Source: Chersky-840 sp963794615 (lineage in GTDB: Bacteria > Actinomycetota > Acidimicrobiia > Acidimicrobiales > UBA8190). From it: 64,000 nt of DNA. The stretch is taken from the NCBI GenBank assembly GCA_963794615.1, contig CAWCEP010000012.1:124001-188000 (forward strand), in the 5' to 3' direction. Below, one piece after another: positions 29,090-37,299 of this stretch. The notes beneath the pieces were generated by a model. That model was not told the DNA's origin. It saw nothing but the letters and a program-made list of their open reading frames with translations, and made no database searches. How positions within the stretch are numbered: position 1 is the first letter of the stretch; the number at the start of each line of letters is the position of its first letter. The position numbers were made by a program, and so were the translations under genes.

Positions 29090-29663
29090 CGGCCAGCACC
29101 CCCCTCCGACCTTCCACGATGCGGTACGCCTCGCGGGCCGCGGCGATGTTTCCGGTAGCGACCTTTCCGCTGAAACGGGCTGCAATGGCGTGGACGACTG
29201 CGTCGATCGAGACCGCTCCGGTGAGCGCGGCGAAGCCACCGAGCAGCACGGCGTTGGGAACAGGACGCCCGGTGTACTCGAGCGCCAATTCGGTGGCGGG
29301 GACGGTCAGCAACCGATCGTCCCCATGCGACACGATGAGGTCCGACAGGCCGAGGTCATCGAAGCCACGGGATGAGTTGACAAGGAGGTATCCGCCCGGT
29401 CGCAGTCCGCTGAACAGGTCGACCTGATGCACCAATGTGGCGTCCTGTACGACGAGCGCGTCGGGCGCGACGACGGGCTCGCGGGTACGGATACGAGTCG
29501 TGTCGATGCGGCAAAACGCCATGACCGGCGCACCGGTGCGCTCCGACCCGAAGCTCGGAAAGGCCTGCGCGAACCGCCCGTCGCCGAAGGCGGCCATCGA
29601 GAGGATCTCGGCGGCTGTCACCACGCCCTGGCCTCCGCGACCGTGGATCCGGACCTGGAACAT
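29073..29663 (-). CDS. porG: pyruvate:ferredoxin oxidoreductase, gamma subunit
   Basis: 196 residues starting MFQVRIHGRGGQGVVTAAEIL, the classic start of the gamma domain, followed by AFPSFGSERTGAPV. The start codon is 8 bases beyond the gap stop and the end overlaps porA, so the three are one transcript. No fused delta ferredoxin; that function seems moved to the GltD-like protein at the end of the operon. Confidence 0.9.
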   Translation of the reverse strand: MFQVRIHGRGGQGVVTAAEILSMAAFGDGRFAQAFPSFGSERTGAPVMAFCRIDTTRIRTREPVVAPDALVVQDATLVHQVDLFSGLRPGGYLLVNSSRGFDDLGLSDLIVSHGDDRLLTVPATELALEYTGRPVPNAVLLGGFAALTGAVSIDAVVHAIAARFSGKVATGNIAAAREAYRIVEGRRGVLADASPA

Positions 29664-29671
29664 CCGATGCC

Positions 29672-30685
29672 CTACGGCCTGGGAGCGGCGCCCACCACGG
29701 CTGCCAATTCGGCCAACCGGTTGGCGTAGCCCCACTCGTTGTCGTACCAGCCGATCACCTTGGCCATCCGGCCATGGGCCATCGTGAGCTCGGCGTCGAA
29801 GACGCACGATGCCGGTGAGCCCACGATGTCGCTCGAGACGAGAGGCTCTTCGCTGTAGTCGAGCTTTCCCACCAGGGATCCGACGGCAGCCCGCTCGCGG
29901 AAGGCGGCCCGAATGTCATCAGGCGTGGCAGTCACCCTGAGATTGACGACGAGGTCGGTCACCGACCCGTCAGCAACCGGAACCCGCAAAGCGAATCCGT
30001 CCAGCCGACCCTCTACGGAAGGCAGGACGAGGCCAGTGGCGCGCGCCGCCCCTGTAGTCGTGGGCACGATGTTGATCGCCGCCGCACGTGCCCGGCGCGC
30101 GTCTTTGTGTATCGAGTCCACAAGCTGCTGGTCCCCGGTGTAGGCGTGCACCGTCGTCATGAAGCCCTCCTCGATGCCGAACCCATCGTCGAGAACCTTG
30201 GCCAGCACCGCCAGACAGTTCGTCGTGCACGACGCATTCGAGACCACCACGTGACGGGCTGGATCGAACTGGTCGTCGTTGACACCCATCACGAAGGTGG
30301 CGTCCGCGCCTTTGGACGGTGCCGACACCACCACCCGGGGGGCCCCGGCATCGAGGTGACCGGCAGCACGGTCACGAGCCGTGAACTTCCCCGTCGCCTC
30401 CACCACCACGTCCACCCCGAGATCGCCCCATGGAAGCGCCTTGATCTCGGGCTGCGCCAGGAGACGGACCCTCTCGTCGCCGATCACCATGACCTCGCCG
30501 TCGAGCGTCACCGGGGCCTCGAGGCGCCCGAACACCGAGTCGCGAGCCAGGAGGCGGACGAGTGCTTCCGGAGGTCCAAGGTCGTTCACGGCCACAACCT
30601 CGAGGCCGAGCTCGGGGCGCCGCGCCGCCCGCAGCAGGGCACGGCCCGTCCGCCCAAACCCGTTGATCCCCATCCGTACCGGCAT
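29672..30685 (-). CDS. gap: glyceraldehyde-3-phosphate dehydrogenase
   Basis: 337 residues. NAD-binding INGFGRTGRALLRA with Asp35 after the second strand (NAD preference), catalytic Cys153 in SNASCTTNC and His180 in TTVHAYTGDQ, C-terminal WYDNEWGYANRL. It forms 1,3-bisphosphoglycerate from glyceraldehyde-3-P. GAGGAGGACAC precedes the ATG. Being first in the PFOR operon and divergent from pgk is unusual, and joins lower glycolysis to pyruvate oxidation under the same regulatory region, which contains two DosR-type boxes. Confidence 0.94.
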   Translation of the reverse strand: MPVRMGINGFGRTGRALLRAARRPELGLEVVAVNDLGPPEALVRLLARDSVFGRLEAPVTLDGEVMVIGDERVRLLAQPEIKALPWGDLGVDVVVEATGKFTARDRAAGHLDAGAPRVVVSAPSKGADATFVMGVNDDQFDPARHVVVSNASCTTNCLAVLAKVLDDGFGIEEGFMTTVHAYTGDQQLVDSIHKDARRARAAAINIVPTTTGAARATGLVLPSVEGRLDGFALRVPVADGSVTDLVVNLRVTATPDDIRAAFRERAAVGSLVGKLDYSEEPLVSSDIVGSPASCVFDAELTMAHGRMAKVIGWYDNEWGYANRLAELAAVVGAAPRP

Positions 30686-30777
30686 GTGTCCTCCTCGTCC
30701 TGGCCACGCCTCGGCTCACCGACATCTCGTCGTCGAGCCGGTACTCCCAACCTCGCATCGGACCTCTGTCACCACCA

Positions 30778-30791
30778 GGGACCAAGGTCCC
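30778..30791. promoter_or_regulatory. DosR-type box, gap/PFOR side
   Basis: GGGACCAAGGTCCC, a perfect 14-base palindrome fitting GGGNCNNNNGNCCC. It lies 92 bases upstream of the gap start codon in the gap-pgk divergent region. Confidence 0.7.
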
Positions 30792-30893
30792 GTTCCAGAG
30801 GAGCCGTGCGGCCCACGGTGCTTTGGGTCTAGGCACGATTCGGAGCGGCCGGTTCGCTCGTCGTGCTCGTCCCCTGTGGGGTAGCCCCGTCTC

Positions 30894-30907
30894 GGGACCT
30901 TTGACCC
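30894..30907. promoter_or_regulatory. DosR-type box, pgk side
   Basis: GGGACCTTTGACCC fits the consensus at every fixed position and ends 75 bases before the pgk ATG. TACACT near 30950 is a possible -10 element. A 13-base palindrome of similar half-sites (30920-30932) sits just downstream. Confidence 0.72.
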
Positions 30908-30982
30908 TGGAGGGCCTAGGGGACCTGGTCCCAAGACGATCCCACGTCATACACTCATCTCGAGTACCGAACGGGGTGAAGC

Positions 30983-32182
30983 ATGGCGAAGCGGGACCGC
31001 GAAGCTCCCGAGTTGCTCGGTCGAGAGGTGACCGGGCTCCCGATCCTCGAAGATCTCCCCCCGGTCGCGGGTCGCCGCGTCCTGGTTCGAGCCGACCTCA
31101 ATGCTCCCCTTCGTCCGAGCCCCGACGGGCGTCTCGAAGTCGCCGACGATTTCCGCTTACGTTCAGCGCTCCCGACCCTGGCCTGGTTGCAGGCGAACGG
31201 GGCGGACATGGTGGTGTGCAGCCACCTGGGCCGCCCGAAGGGCAAGATCGACCCTCGCTACGACATGACCCCAATCCGTGACGTGATGGCCAGAATCGCG
31301 CCTGGAGTCTCGGTCATGGACAACCTGCGATTCGACCCCGGAGAAGAAGCAAACGACCCGGAGTTCGCCCGCCGCCTCGTCGATGGATTCGACTACTTTG
31401 TGAACGACGCATTCGGCGCATCTCACCGCAACCATGCGTCGATCGTGGGCCCACCGGCACTCATGCCAAGTGCCGCAGGTCGCCTCCTTATGCGGGAGGT
31501 CGAGGCACTCACCCGTATCCTTGTCGATCCTGAACCCCCGTTCGTCGCCATCGTGGGTGGCGCGAAAGTCGCAGACAAGCTCGGGGTATTGACGTCGATC
31601 GCGGAGCGCGCCGACCACGTGCTTCTCGGAGGTGCAATGTGCTTCACCTTTCTCCGTGCACAAGGCCTCGATGTCGGCGCGTCACATGTTGAATCCCAAC
31701 TGATCGAGGACGCTCGATCCCTCTTGCATCGCTACGCCGGCATAAGGACTCCACGGGACATCATGGCACTCGCTCCAAATGGCGATCTCGGCATCGGCCG
31801 ACCCGCCACAGGCGAAGTCGAGCTGTTCAACGGTGATCTTCCGGCTGGTTGGCGGGGCATGGACGTCGGTCCTGCGACCCGGGCGGACTTCGCCGAGATC
31901 ATTGCCCCGGCAGGAACGGTGCTCTGGAACGGTCCGATGGGCGTCTTCGAAGACGCACGCTTTGCCGAGGGAACTCGAGCCGTCGCCGAAGCGGTTGCCT
32001 CCTGTCCCGGATTCAGCGTGGTCGGCGGAGGTGAGACCGCAGCGTCGCTACACCTGTTCGGAATCGAAGACCGCATCGACCACATCTCGAGTGGTGGAGG
32101 CGCCACCCTCGAGTTCATCGAAAAAGGGGATCTCCCCGGCCTGGCTGCTCTACGCTCGAACCGTGCCGTGCATCAGGGCTGA
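30983..32182 (+). CDS. pgk: phosphoglycerate kinase
   Basis: 399 residues. Substrate-binding VLVRADLNAPL, SHLGRPKG, YFVNDAFGASHRNHAS, and nucleotide-binding VGGAKVADKLG and VVGGGETAASL are in normal order. It transfers phosphate from 1,3-bisphosphoglycerate to ADP. Divergent from gap rather than in the common gap-pgk-tpi order, with DosR-type boxes between the two. Confidence 0.94.
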   Translation: MAKRDREAPELLGREVTGLPILEDLPPVAGRRVLVRADLNAPLRPSPDGRLEVADDFRLRSALPTLAWLQANGADMVVCSHLGRPKGKIDPRYDMTPIRDVMARIAPGVSVMDNLRFDPGEEANDPEFARRLVDGFDYFVNDAFGASHRNHASIVGPPALMPSAAGRLLMREVEALTRILVDPEPPFVAIVGGAKVADKLGVLTSIAERADHVLLGGAMCFTFLRAQGLDVGASHVESQLIEDARSLLHRYAGIRTPRDIMALAPNGDLGIGRPATGEVELFNGDLPAGWRGMDVGPATRADFAEIIAPAGTVLWNGPMGVFEDARFAEGTRAVAEAVASCPGFSVVGGGETAASLHLFGIEDRIDHISSGGGATLEFIEKGDLPGLAALRSNRAVHQG

Positions 32183-32284
32183 GTCGGCGCACCGAGATAC
32201 CAGCAAGGTGGCTTGGTAAAGCTCCGTTCGGGCGGTGACGTCTGAGGCATGATGTAGCCAACACGAGGTGGGAGCAGTCCGCAA

Positions 32285-32743
32285 ATGGAAAAGCTGATGA
32301 ACGTCGTCGTGGCAACCGACGGATCCGATGCCGCGATCGCGGCGGCGCGACGGTCTATGAACCTACTGCGCCCTAGCGCTCACGTCGTAGTCGTGATGGT
32401 AATTCCCGAATACGAGGACCCCATGGAGGACGCCGGGGGGTTCGAAGGCCCGACGATCAGCTACGAGCAAGCCGAGAAGGATTGGAATCAGGCTACCGCT
32501 GAAGGGCAATCCGCACTCGATCGCACGGCGGCAGTGCTCGGACCAAAGGTGGAGGTGCGTCTCGTCTCTGACGACGAAGCAGCGGCCGCCATCGTTCGTG
32601 TCGTCAGCGAGATCAATGCAGACGTGCTCGTGGTTGGTTCGTCGGGAAAGGGTTGGTTGGGCCGACTCTTCAAGGGATCTGTCAGCGACTATGTGGCGCA
32701 CCACGCTCCATGTCCGGTCTTGCTGATCCGCCACGACCACTGA
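32285..32743 (+). CDS. universal stress protein, single UspA domain
   Basis: 152 residues. VVVATDGSDAAIAAARR at the start and the ATP-binding signature GSSGKGWLGRLFKGSVS (G-2x-G-9x-GS) near the C-terminus place it with nucleotide-binding USPs. Downstream of pgk on the same strand with a 102-base gap in which no clear DosR box was found; it may be read through from pgk. Confidence 0.9.
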   Translation: MEKLMNVVVATDGSDAAIAAARRSMNLLRPSAHVVVVMVIPEYEDPMEDAGGFEGPTISYEQAEKDWNQATAEGQSALDRTAAVLGPKVEVRLVSDDEAAAAIVRVVSEINADVLVVGSSGKGWLGRLFKGSVSDYVAHHAPCPVLLIRHDH

Positions 32744-32820
32744 GCGTAGGGGCCCGGTTGGGGAGCTGGGCGACCGAGATTTGCGCCACCTCCGATGATC
32801 GTGAGGACAAGGATTATCTC

Positions 32821-33462
32821 GTGACCGATGGGGAGCCACGCACCGGAAACTGGCCCAGCACCCTGGTGCGCAGAGCAACGTCTGGCGACGTCCCCCTGAT
32901 GGCAGAGGTGCTGGCACGAGCGATGGAGGACGACCCGGAGATCCGTTGGATGTTCCCTCGTTCCCGGACACGAGGACGGGTGCTCCCCCAGGTCTTCGCG
33001 GCCATGATCCTTCACCTGTACCTGCCTTTCGACGAGGTCTTTACGACCGACGACTATTCCGCCGCGGCGCTATGGCTCCCTCCAAGCAATCCTGGGCCCG
33101 CGCCCTTCGAGGTCATGCGCCTGGCGGCCCGTATGGCGTTGCTCTTCCCCCTTGCGGGTCGGGCACTATGGCGAGCCCCAGCCCAGGCCGGTTACCTCAA
33201 TGCAAGGCGCCCCAGAGAACCCCACTACTACCTGGCCCTGCTCGGCACTGATCCCCGACACCAGGGCCAAGGAATTGGCTCGGCGATGCTTTCGTCACAA
33301 CTAGCGCGCTGCGATGCGGAAGGGTTCCCCGCCTACCTCGAGTCATCCAATCGCCGCAATCTCGGTCTGTACTCCCGTCATGGGTTTGAAGTCATGAAGG
33401 AACTGAAGTCAACGCGTCACGGACTGTCGACGTGGTTGATGTGGCGGGAGCCGCACACATGA
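32821..33462 (+). CDS. GNAT-family N-acetyltransferase
   Basis: 213 residues. Acetyl-CoA-binding motif A is clear: ALLGTDPRHQGQGIGSAML, followed by YLESSNRRNLGLYSRHGFEV. An N-terminal extension carries WLPPSNPGP-type sequence found in a subgroup of actinobacterial GNATs. GTG 32821 has AAGGA eight bases upstream. Acceptor unknown. Confidence 0.8.
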   Translation: MTDGEPRTGNWPSTLVRRATSGDVPLMAEVLARAMEDDPEIRWMFPRSRTRGRVLPQVFAAMILHLYLPFDEVFTTDDYSAAALWLPPSNPGPAPFEVMRLAARMALLFPLAGRALWRAPAQAGYLNARRPREPHYYLALLGTDPRHQGQGIGSAMLSSQLARCDAEGFPAYLESSNRRNLGLYSRHGFEVMKELKSTRHGLSTWLMWREPHT

Positions 33463-33530
33463 CACTGGATCGTTGTGGAGCCAGTCTCGGGCCCCACCCA
33501 CATCATGTCGGGAGGACTTGCCTGCCCGAC

Positions 33531-34238
33531 TTAGCGTTCTTGGCGGTTAGCGACGGAATCGACGGAAATCTTGCCGTCCAGCATTCGAACGACCCGATCC
33601 GCTACTCCGGCAACGACGCTGTCATGGGTCACCAGCACGATCGTGACCCCCCGCTCGTCGCGCAGCCGCTGGAAGAGCCCAAGGACAGCTTCGACCGATG
33701 TGCTGTCGAGACTGCCCGTGGGTTCATCGGCAAGGAGAATAGGCGGGTCATTCGCCAATGCTCGGGCGATGGCGACTCGCTGGCGCTCGCCTCCCGAGAG
33801 TTGCGGCGGCCGGCGATCAGCGAGATCAACGAGGTCGACGTCGCCGAGCAACCTCCGGGCATAGGCCGACCGCTCAGCATGGGGACGACGGGAACCCGCC
33901 ATGGCGATCTGGACATTCCCCAGCACCGAAAGACGGGGGAGCAAGTTGTGGAGCTGAAACACCAGGCCGATCTCCTCACGACGGAACAGGTTGTTACGAC
34001 GGAGGTGATTGAGGTCGTAGCCATCCACTCGGATCGTCCCCGCCGTCGGACGATCCAATGCGGCCAGCAAGTGCAGAAGTGTCGACTTTCCGCATCCCGA
34101 CGGTCCGGTGATGGCCACGAACTCCCCGCTTGCCACGGTCAGTTCGACTCCGTCCAGGGCTCGGATCATGCCGTCGTCGTAGACCTTCTCGACATCGTGC
34201 ACCTCGATCAGCGGGGCCTTGACCGCAAGCTCACTCAT
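33531..34238 (-). CDS. ABC transporter ATP-binding protein, MacB/LolD type
   Basis: 235 residues. Walker A GPSGCGKST, Q-loop FQLHNLLPRLSVLGNV, signature LSGGERQRVAIARAL, Walker B ILLADEPTGSLDS and H-loop VTHD are all intact. The start overlaps the end of the permease gene by 8 bases. Such ATPases energise lipoprotein or peptide export and mechanotransmission. Confidence 0.92.
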   Translation of the reverse strand: MSELAVKAPLIEVHDVEKVYDDGMIRALDGVELTVASGEFVAITGPSGCGKSTLLHLLAALDRPTAGTIRVDGYDLNHLRRNNLFRREEIGLVFQLHNLLPRLSVLGNVQIAMAGSRRPHAERSAYARRLLGDVDLVDLADRRPPQLSGGERQRVAIARALANDPPILLADEPTGSLDSTSVEAVLGLFQRLRDERGVTIVLVTHDSVVAGVADRVVRMLDGKISVDSVANRQER

Positions 34239-35349
34239 GGCTCAACGCCTTGAGCGGGATGAGGTTGGCGGCGCGCAGCGCGGGGTACAGGGCACCGAGC
34301 ACGGCCATGCCGAGGCCGGTGAAAAGCCCTCGCCAGAACGCCCCCGGCGTGTAATTGGCGTGGAGGACTCCCTTGAGCTGGGGCAGGTGCTCGAGGACGG
34401 CGGTCGCAGCAAAGGAGAGCCCGACCCCCAAGGCTGAACCGGCCACCGCCAGAACGATCCCTTCGCCCACCACGAGGAATACCACGCGGGTCCGAGCCCA
34501 TCCGATGGCGCGGAGCAAGCCGAACTCCCGGGTGCGCTCGAAGAGCGAGAGCAGCATGGTGTTACCCACGATGACCGCACCGATCAGAATCGCAAGGATG
34601 GTGCTTCCGGTAGCGGCTGCCTTCAAGAACACCAGGTTGCGATCGGCTCGACCGAACTGGGTTGCGGTCCGAATGGTGGTCAGCTCGGGATGGGCCGTCG
34701 TTATGGCCCGCTCGACCCGTGGGATCGACGACCCCGGCACCACCTTCACGAACACAAGGGTCACCGACCCCGGTACCCGGTTGTACGCCTGGATGGCAGG
34801 GAGGGGAAACATCGCGCCCAGGTCCCCGTAGGAGATCCCGGTCGAGTAGATCCCCACCACCGTGTTCCAGGTGCCGTTTCCATGGAACCTGTCGCCTACA
34901 TGCAGACCCAGGTTCTGCGCTGCACGCCATCCCAGCATGACCTCGTGGCTGGCGGTCGCGCCGTAGGGCTTGCCCGCGACCACCGTGACCCCGAAGGGCC
35001 GCAGGTCCCCCGGCGCAATTCCGATCTCGATGAACAAGGGGTTCGCAGCATTGATCCGCTCGGTTTCGAGGAGAACCCCCACCGCGCTCGACACGCCCCT
35101 GGTTGATCTCACCTCCTGCAGCTGGCCGTTGTCGAGGCTCGAGAACAGGATTTCCGACACGCCGTTCTGGGCGACGGTGAAGTCGGACTTGCCCACGGCG
35201 AGCACCTCGGCAGCCGAGCTCTCCAGCCCACTGCTCACAACAGTGAGCGTTACGACCGTCATCACAGCAATGCCGATCGCAAACGCGATGCCGATCGAGC
35301 GCGACTTTTTCGCCCACAGATTCCCGAGCACCAAGGTGATTAGCGACAT
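34231..35349 (-). CDS. ABC transporter permease, FtsX/MacB type
   Basis: 372 residues. One N-terminal membrane helix (about 19-40), a large extracytoplasmic MacB-like domain with TERINAANPLFIEIG, and three C-terminal helices within the FtsX domain (GNTMLLSLFERTREFGLLRAIGW). The ATG at 35349 (MSLITLVLGNLWAKK) is the natural family start. Sandwiched between the MFS gene (11-base gap) and its ATPase. Confidence 0.88.
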   Translation of the reverse strand: MSLITLVLGNLWAKKSRSIGIAFAIGIAVMTVVTLTVVSSGLESSAAEVLAVGKSDFTVAQNGVSEILFSSLDNGQLQEVRSTRGVSSAVGVLLETERINAANPLFIEIGIAPGDLRPFGVTVVAGKPYGATASHEVMLGWRAAQNLGLHVGDRFHGNGTWNTVVGIYSTGISYGDLGAMFPLPAIQAYNRVPGSVTLVFVKVVPGSSIPRVERAITTAHPELTTIRTATQFGRADRNLVFLKAAATGSTILAILIGAVIVGNTMLLSLFERTREFGLLRAIGWARTRVVFLVVGEGIVLAVAGSALGVGLSFAATAVLEHLPQLKGVLHANYTPGAFWRGLFTGLGMAVLGALYPALRAANLIPLKALSHE

Positions 35350-35360
35350 GTCGCTGACTC

Positions 35361-37112
35361 TTACCGGTCGCCTACGTGGTCGAGGCTCTCGGGGACGATG
35401 ACTCCCCGACGGCGCATCGCCCGGTGGGCTGACCGCGGGCTCACCGGCCACCCCCTAGCGCGATTCTGATCCATCGGGGTCACGTGGCCGTTGACCATGC
35501 CCCTCGAATTCCGTTCAAGGGGCTTCGTAACGATGGTAGGGGCTTCACGACCACTGTCATGTCTACCGTCATGTCCGTCCCCTGTCTGCCTACGAGCTGG
35601 TAGTGCCAGTACTACCAGCGCAGCGCTCACGCTCACGACCACCGCTCCCACCAGGAGGGCCAGGTCCATTCCGTCGACAAAGGCGTGGCGTGCGGCGGTG
35701 GTCAGCGCAGCACCGAGGGCCCCCCCGGCGATTGCCGCTACTGCTAACGCTCCTCCCACCGAGCCCAAGATGGCGTGCTTGGCGGCCGCGGGGACGACAT
35801 GGCCGGCCAGGGTGTGGATCATCATTCCCTGGTACCGAGAGGCGAGTACCGAGCCGATGACCGCGACGCCGAGTGCTCCTCCCACCTGCAGGGCGGTTCC
35901 ATTCATGGCGGAACCCACCCCAGCGCGGTCACGGGGTAGCGATCCCATCACCGAGGCCGTTGCCGGAGCGATGATGAGCCCGGCGCCGCATCCCAAGAGC
36001 ACCATGCCGAGCAGTGCGTGCCCGAATCCCTGTGCCGGGGTGGTAGTCGTCAGCTGCCAGAAGCCGCCCGCCACAATGAGGAGCCCTGACGCGACGACTG
36101 CCTTGGTCCCGAGCCATCGATCGAGGTACGTCGACGACAACGCGGCGACCGCGAGCACCGCGGCAATGGGCAGAATGCGTATCCCGGCGGCCAGGGCGGA
36201 GAACCCGAGGGAGAACTGGAGGTACTGGGTCAGGACGAAGAGGGCGCCCATGAGGCCGAACACAGCCAGCGCGATCGCCACCATGGCCACCGAAAAGCGC
36301 CGGTTCCCAAAAGGCTCGAGGACGAGCATGGGATGCGAGCTGTGGCGTTCCCAGAAGACAAATCCCAAGAGGATCGCCACCGCGGCTGCTCCCGTACCCA
36401 TCACCAACGGGGAATGCCAGCCTCGCACGGGTGCCTCGATGATCGCCCACAGGAGCAGGGCCAGGCCGGTGGTGGAGAGTGCCGCGCCGAAGACATCGAT
36501 CGTTCGACGGTGTGGATCACGCGAGTCGGGAACGAGCCAGAGCGCCATCATCAGTCCTAACGTGGCCACCGGTACGTTGACGAGGAAGACCGATCCCCAC
36601 CAGTAATGCGCCAGCAACCAGCCACCGGCGATGGGGCCGAGGGCGATGCCCAAGCCGGTTGTCGCCGACCAGATCCCGATGGCCCGCGCCTGGTCCTGCG
36701 GTTCACGAAAGACATCGGTGATGATGGACAGCGTGGCGGGCATGATGCAGGCCGCGCCGAGGCCCATGAGGGCGCGGGCCGCCACCAGGCTGGAGACCGA
36801 CGTCGAGAAGGCCGAGCCGGCGGAGCCGGCCGCGAAGATCGCGAGCCCCGCGCAAAGGACCTTCTTCCGTCCGATCCGATCGCCGATGCTTCCGGCGACC
36901 AGGAGGAGCCCGGCGTAGGCGCACGCATAGATGTCGACGATCCACTGGAGCTGCGAGTCGGTGGCGTGCAGGACTCTGACCAGGGCAGGCAGGGCGATGT
37001 TGAGGATGGTGTTGTCGAGCGAGACGACGAGGAGGGAGACACACAACACGGCGAGAATTGCCCAACGCCGACCAGGCGCCAGGCACCGCGACAGAGTTGC
37101 GGGTGCCTGCAT
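35361..37112 (-). CDS. MFS drug-type exporter, DHA2 (EmrB/QacA) family, 14 TM
   Basis: 583 residues. Motif A GDRIGRKKVL after TM2, motif C-like GLGIALGPIAGGWLL, and about 14 hydrophobic segments fit DHA2 exporters. The ATG at 37112 puts the promoter, including a DosR-type box, outside the gene; the frame continues to 37217 but would swallow that box. First gene of an MFS-permease-ATPase operon, an unusual pairing of two export systems. Confidence 0.88.
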   Translation of the reverse strand: MQAPATLSRCLAPGRRWAILAVLCVSLLVVSLDNTILNIALPALVRVLHATDSQLQWIVDIYACAYAGLLLVAGSIGDRIGRKKVLCAGLAIFAAGSAGSAFSTSVSSLVAARALMGLGAACIMPATLSIITDVFREPQDQARAIGIWSATTGLGIALGPIAGGWLLAHYWWGSVFLVNVPVATLGLMMALWLVPDSRDPHRRTIDVFGAALSTTGLALLLWAIIEAPVRGWHSPLVMGTGAAAVAILLGFVFWERHSSHPMLVLEPFGNRRFSVAMVAIALAVFGLMGALFVLTQYLQFSLGFSALAAGIRILPIAAVLAVAALSSTYLDRWLGTKAVVASGLLIVAGGFWQLTTTTPAQGFGHALLGMVLLGCGAGLIIAPATASVMGSLPRDRAGVGSAMNGTALQVGGALGVAVIGSVLASRYQGMMIHTLAGHVVPAAAKHAILGSVGGALAVAAIAGGALGAALTTAARHAFVDGMDLALLVGAVVVSVSAALVVLALPARRQTGDGHDGRHDSGREAPTIVTKPLERNSRGMVNGHVTPMDQNRARGWPVSPRSAHRAMRRRGVIVPESLDHVGDR

Positions 37113-37159
37113 GTCGGAACTCACAAGGTGACCCCACCACGAGATGGGCTCCCCAGGTA

Positions 37160-37173
37160 GGGCCAAAAGTCCT
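37160..37173. promoter_or_regulatory. DosR-type box, MFS/ABC side
   Basis: On the minus strand AGGACTTTTGGCCC, one mismatch to GGGNCNNNNGNCCC. It lies 47 bases upstream of the MFS start codon. Confidence 0.6.
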
Positions 37174-37210
37174 TGCCGCCGAGGTGAGAACCACGCGGCA
37201 GGCGCCGAGG

Positions 37211-37224
37211 GGGACATTCGGCCC
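37211..37224. promoter_or_regulatory. DosR-type box, APH/AAA gene side
   Basis: GGGACATTCGGCCC, perfect fit to the consensus, ending 75 bases before the ATG of the APH/AAA gene, the same distance as for pgk and nicotinamidase. Confidence 0.72.
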
Positions 37225-37299
37225 TACCGCGTCCACCGGCGTTCGGGGCACGGTTCGACCGTGGTCTTCACGCGGCGCACGCCATGACAGGCTTTTGCC

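Noticed and set aside
30920..30932. GGGACCTGGTCCC palindrome beside the pgk box
   Set aside because: Same half-sites but 13 bases, so the spacing differs from the 14-base consensus; not counted as a DosR-type box though it may be a weak second site.
37113..37217. Upstream start for the MFS exporter
   Set aside because: It would place a DosR-type box inside the gene and adds residues unlike the family.
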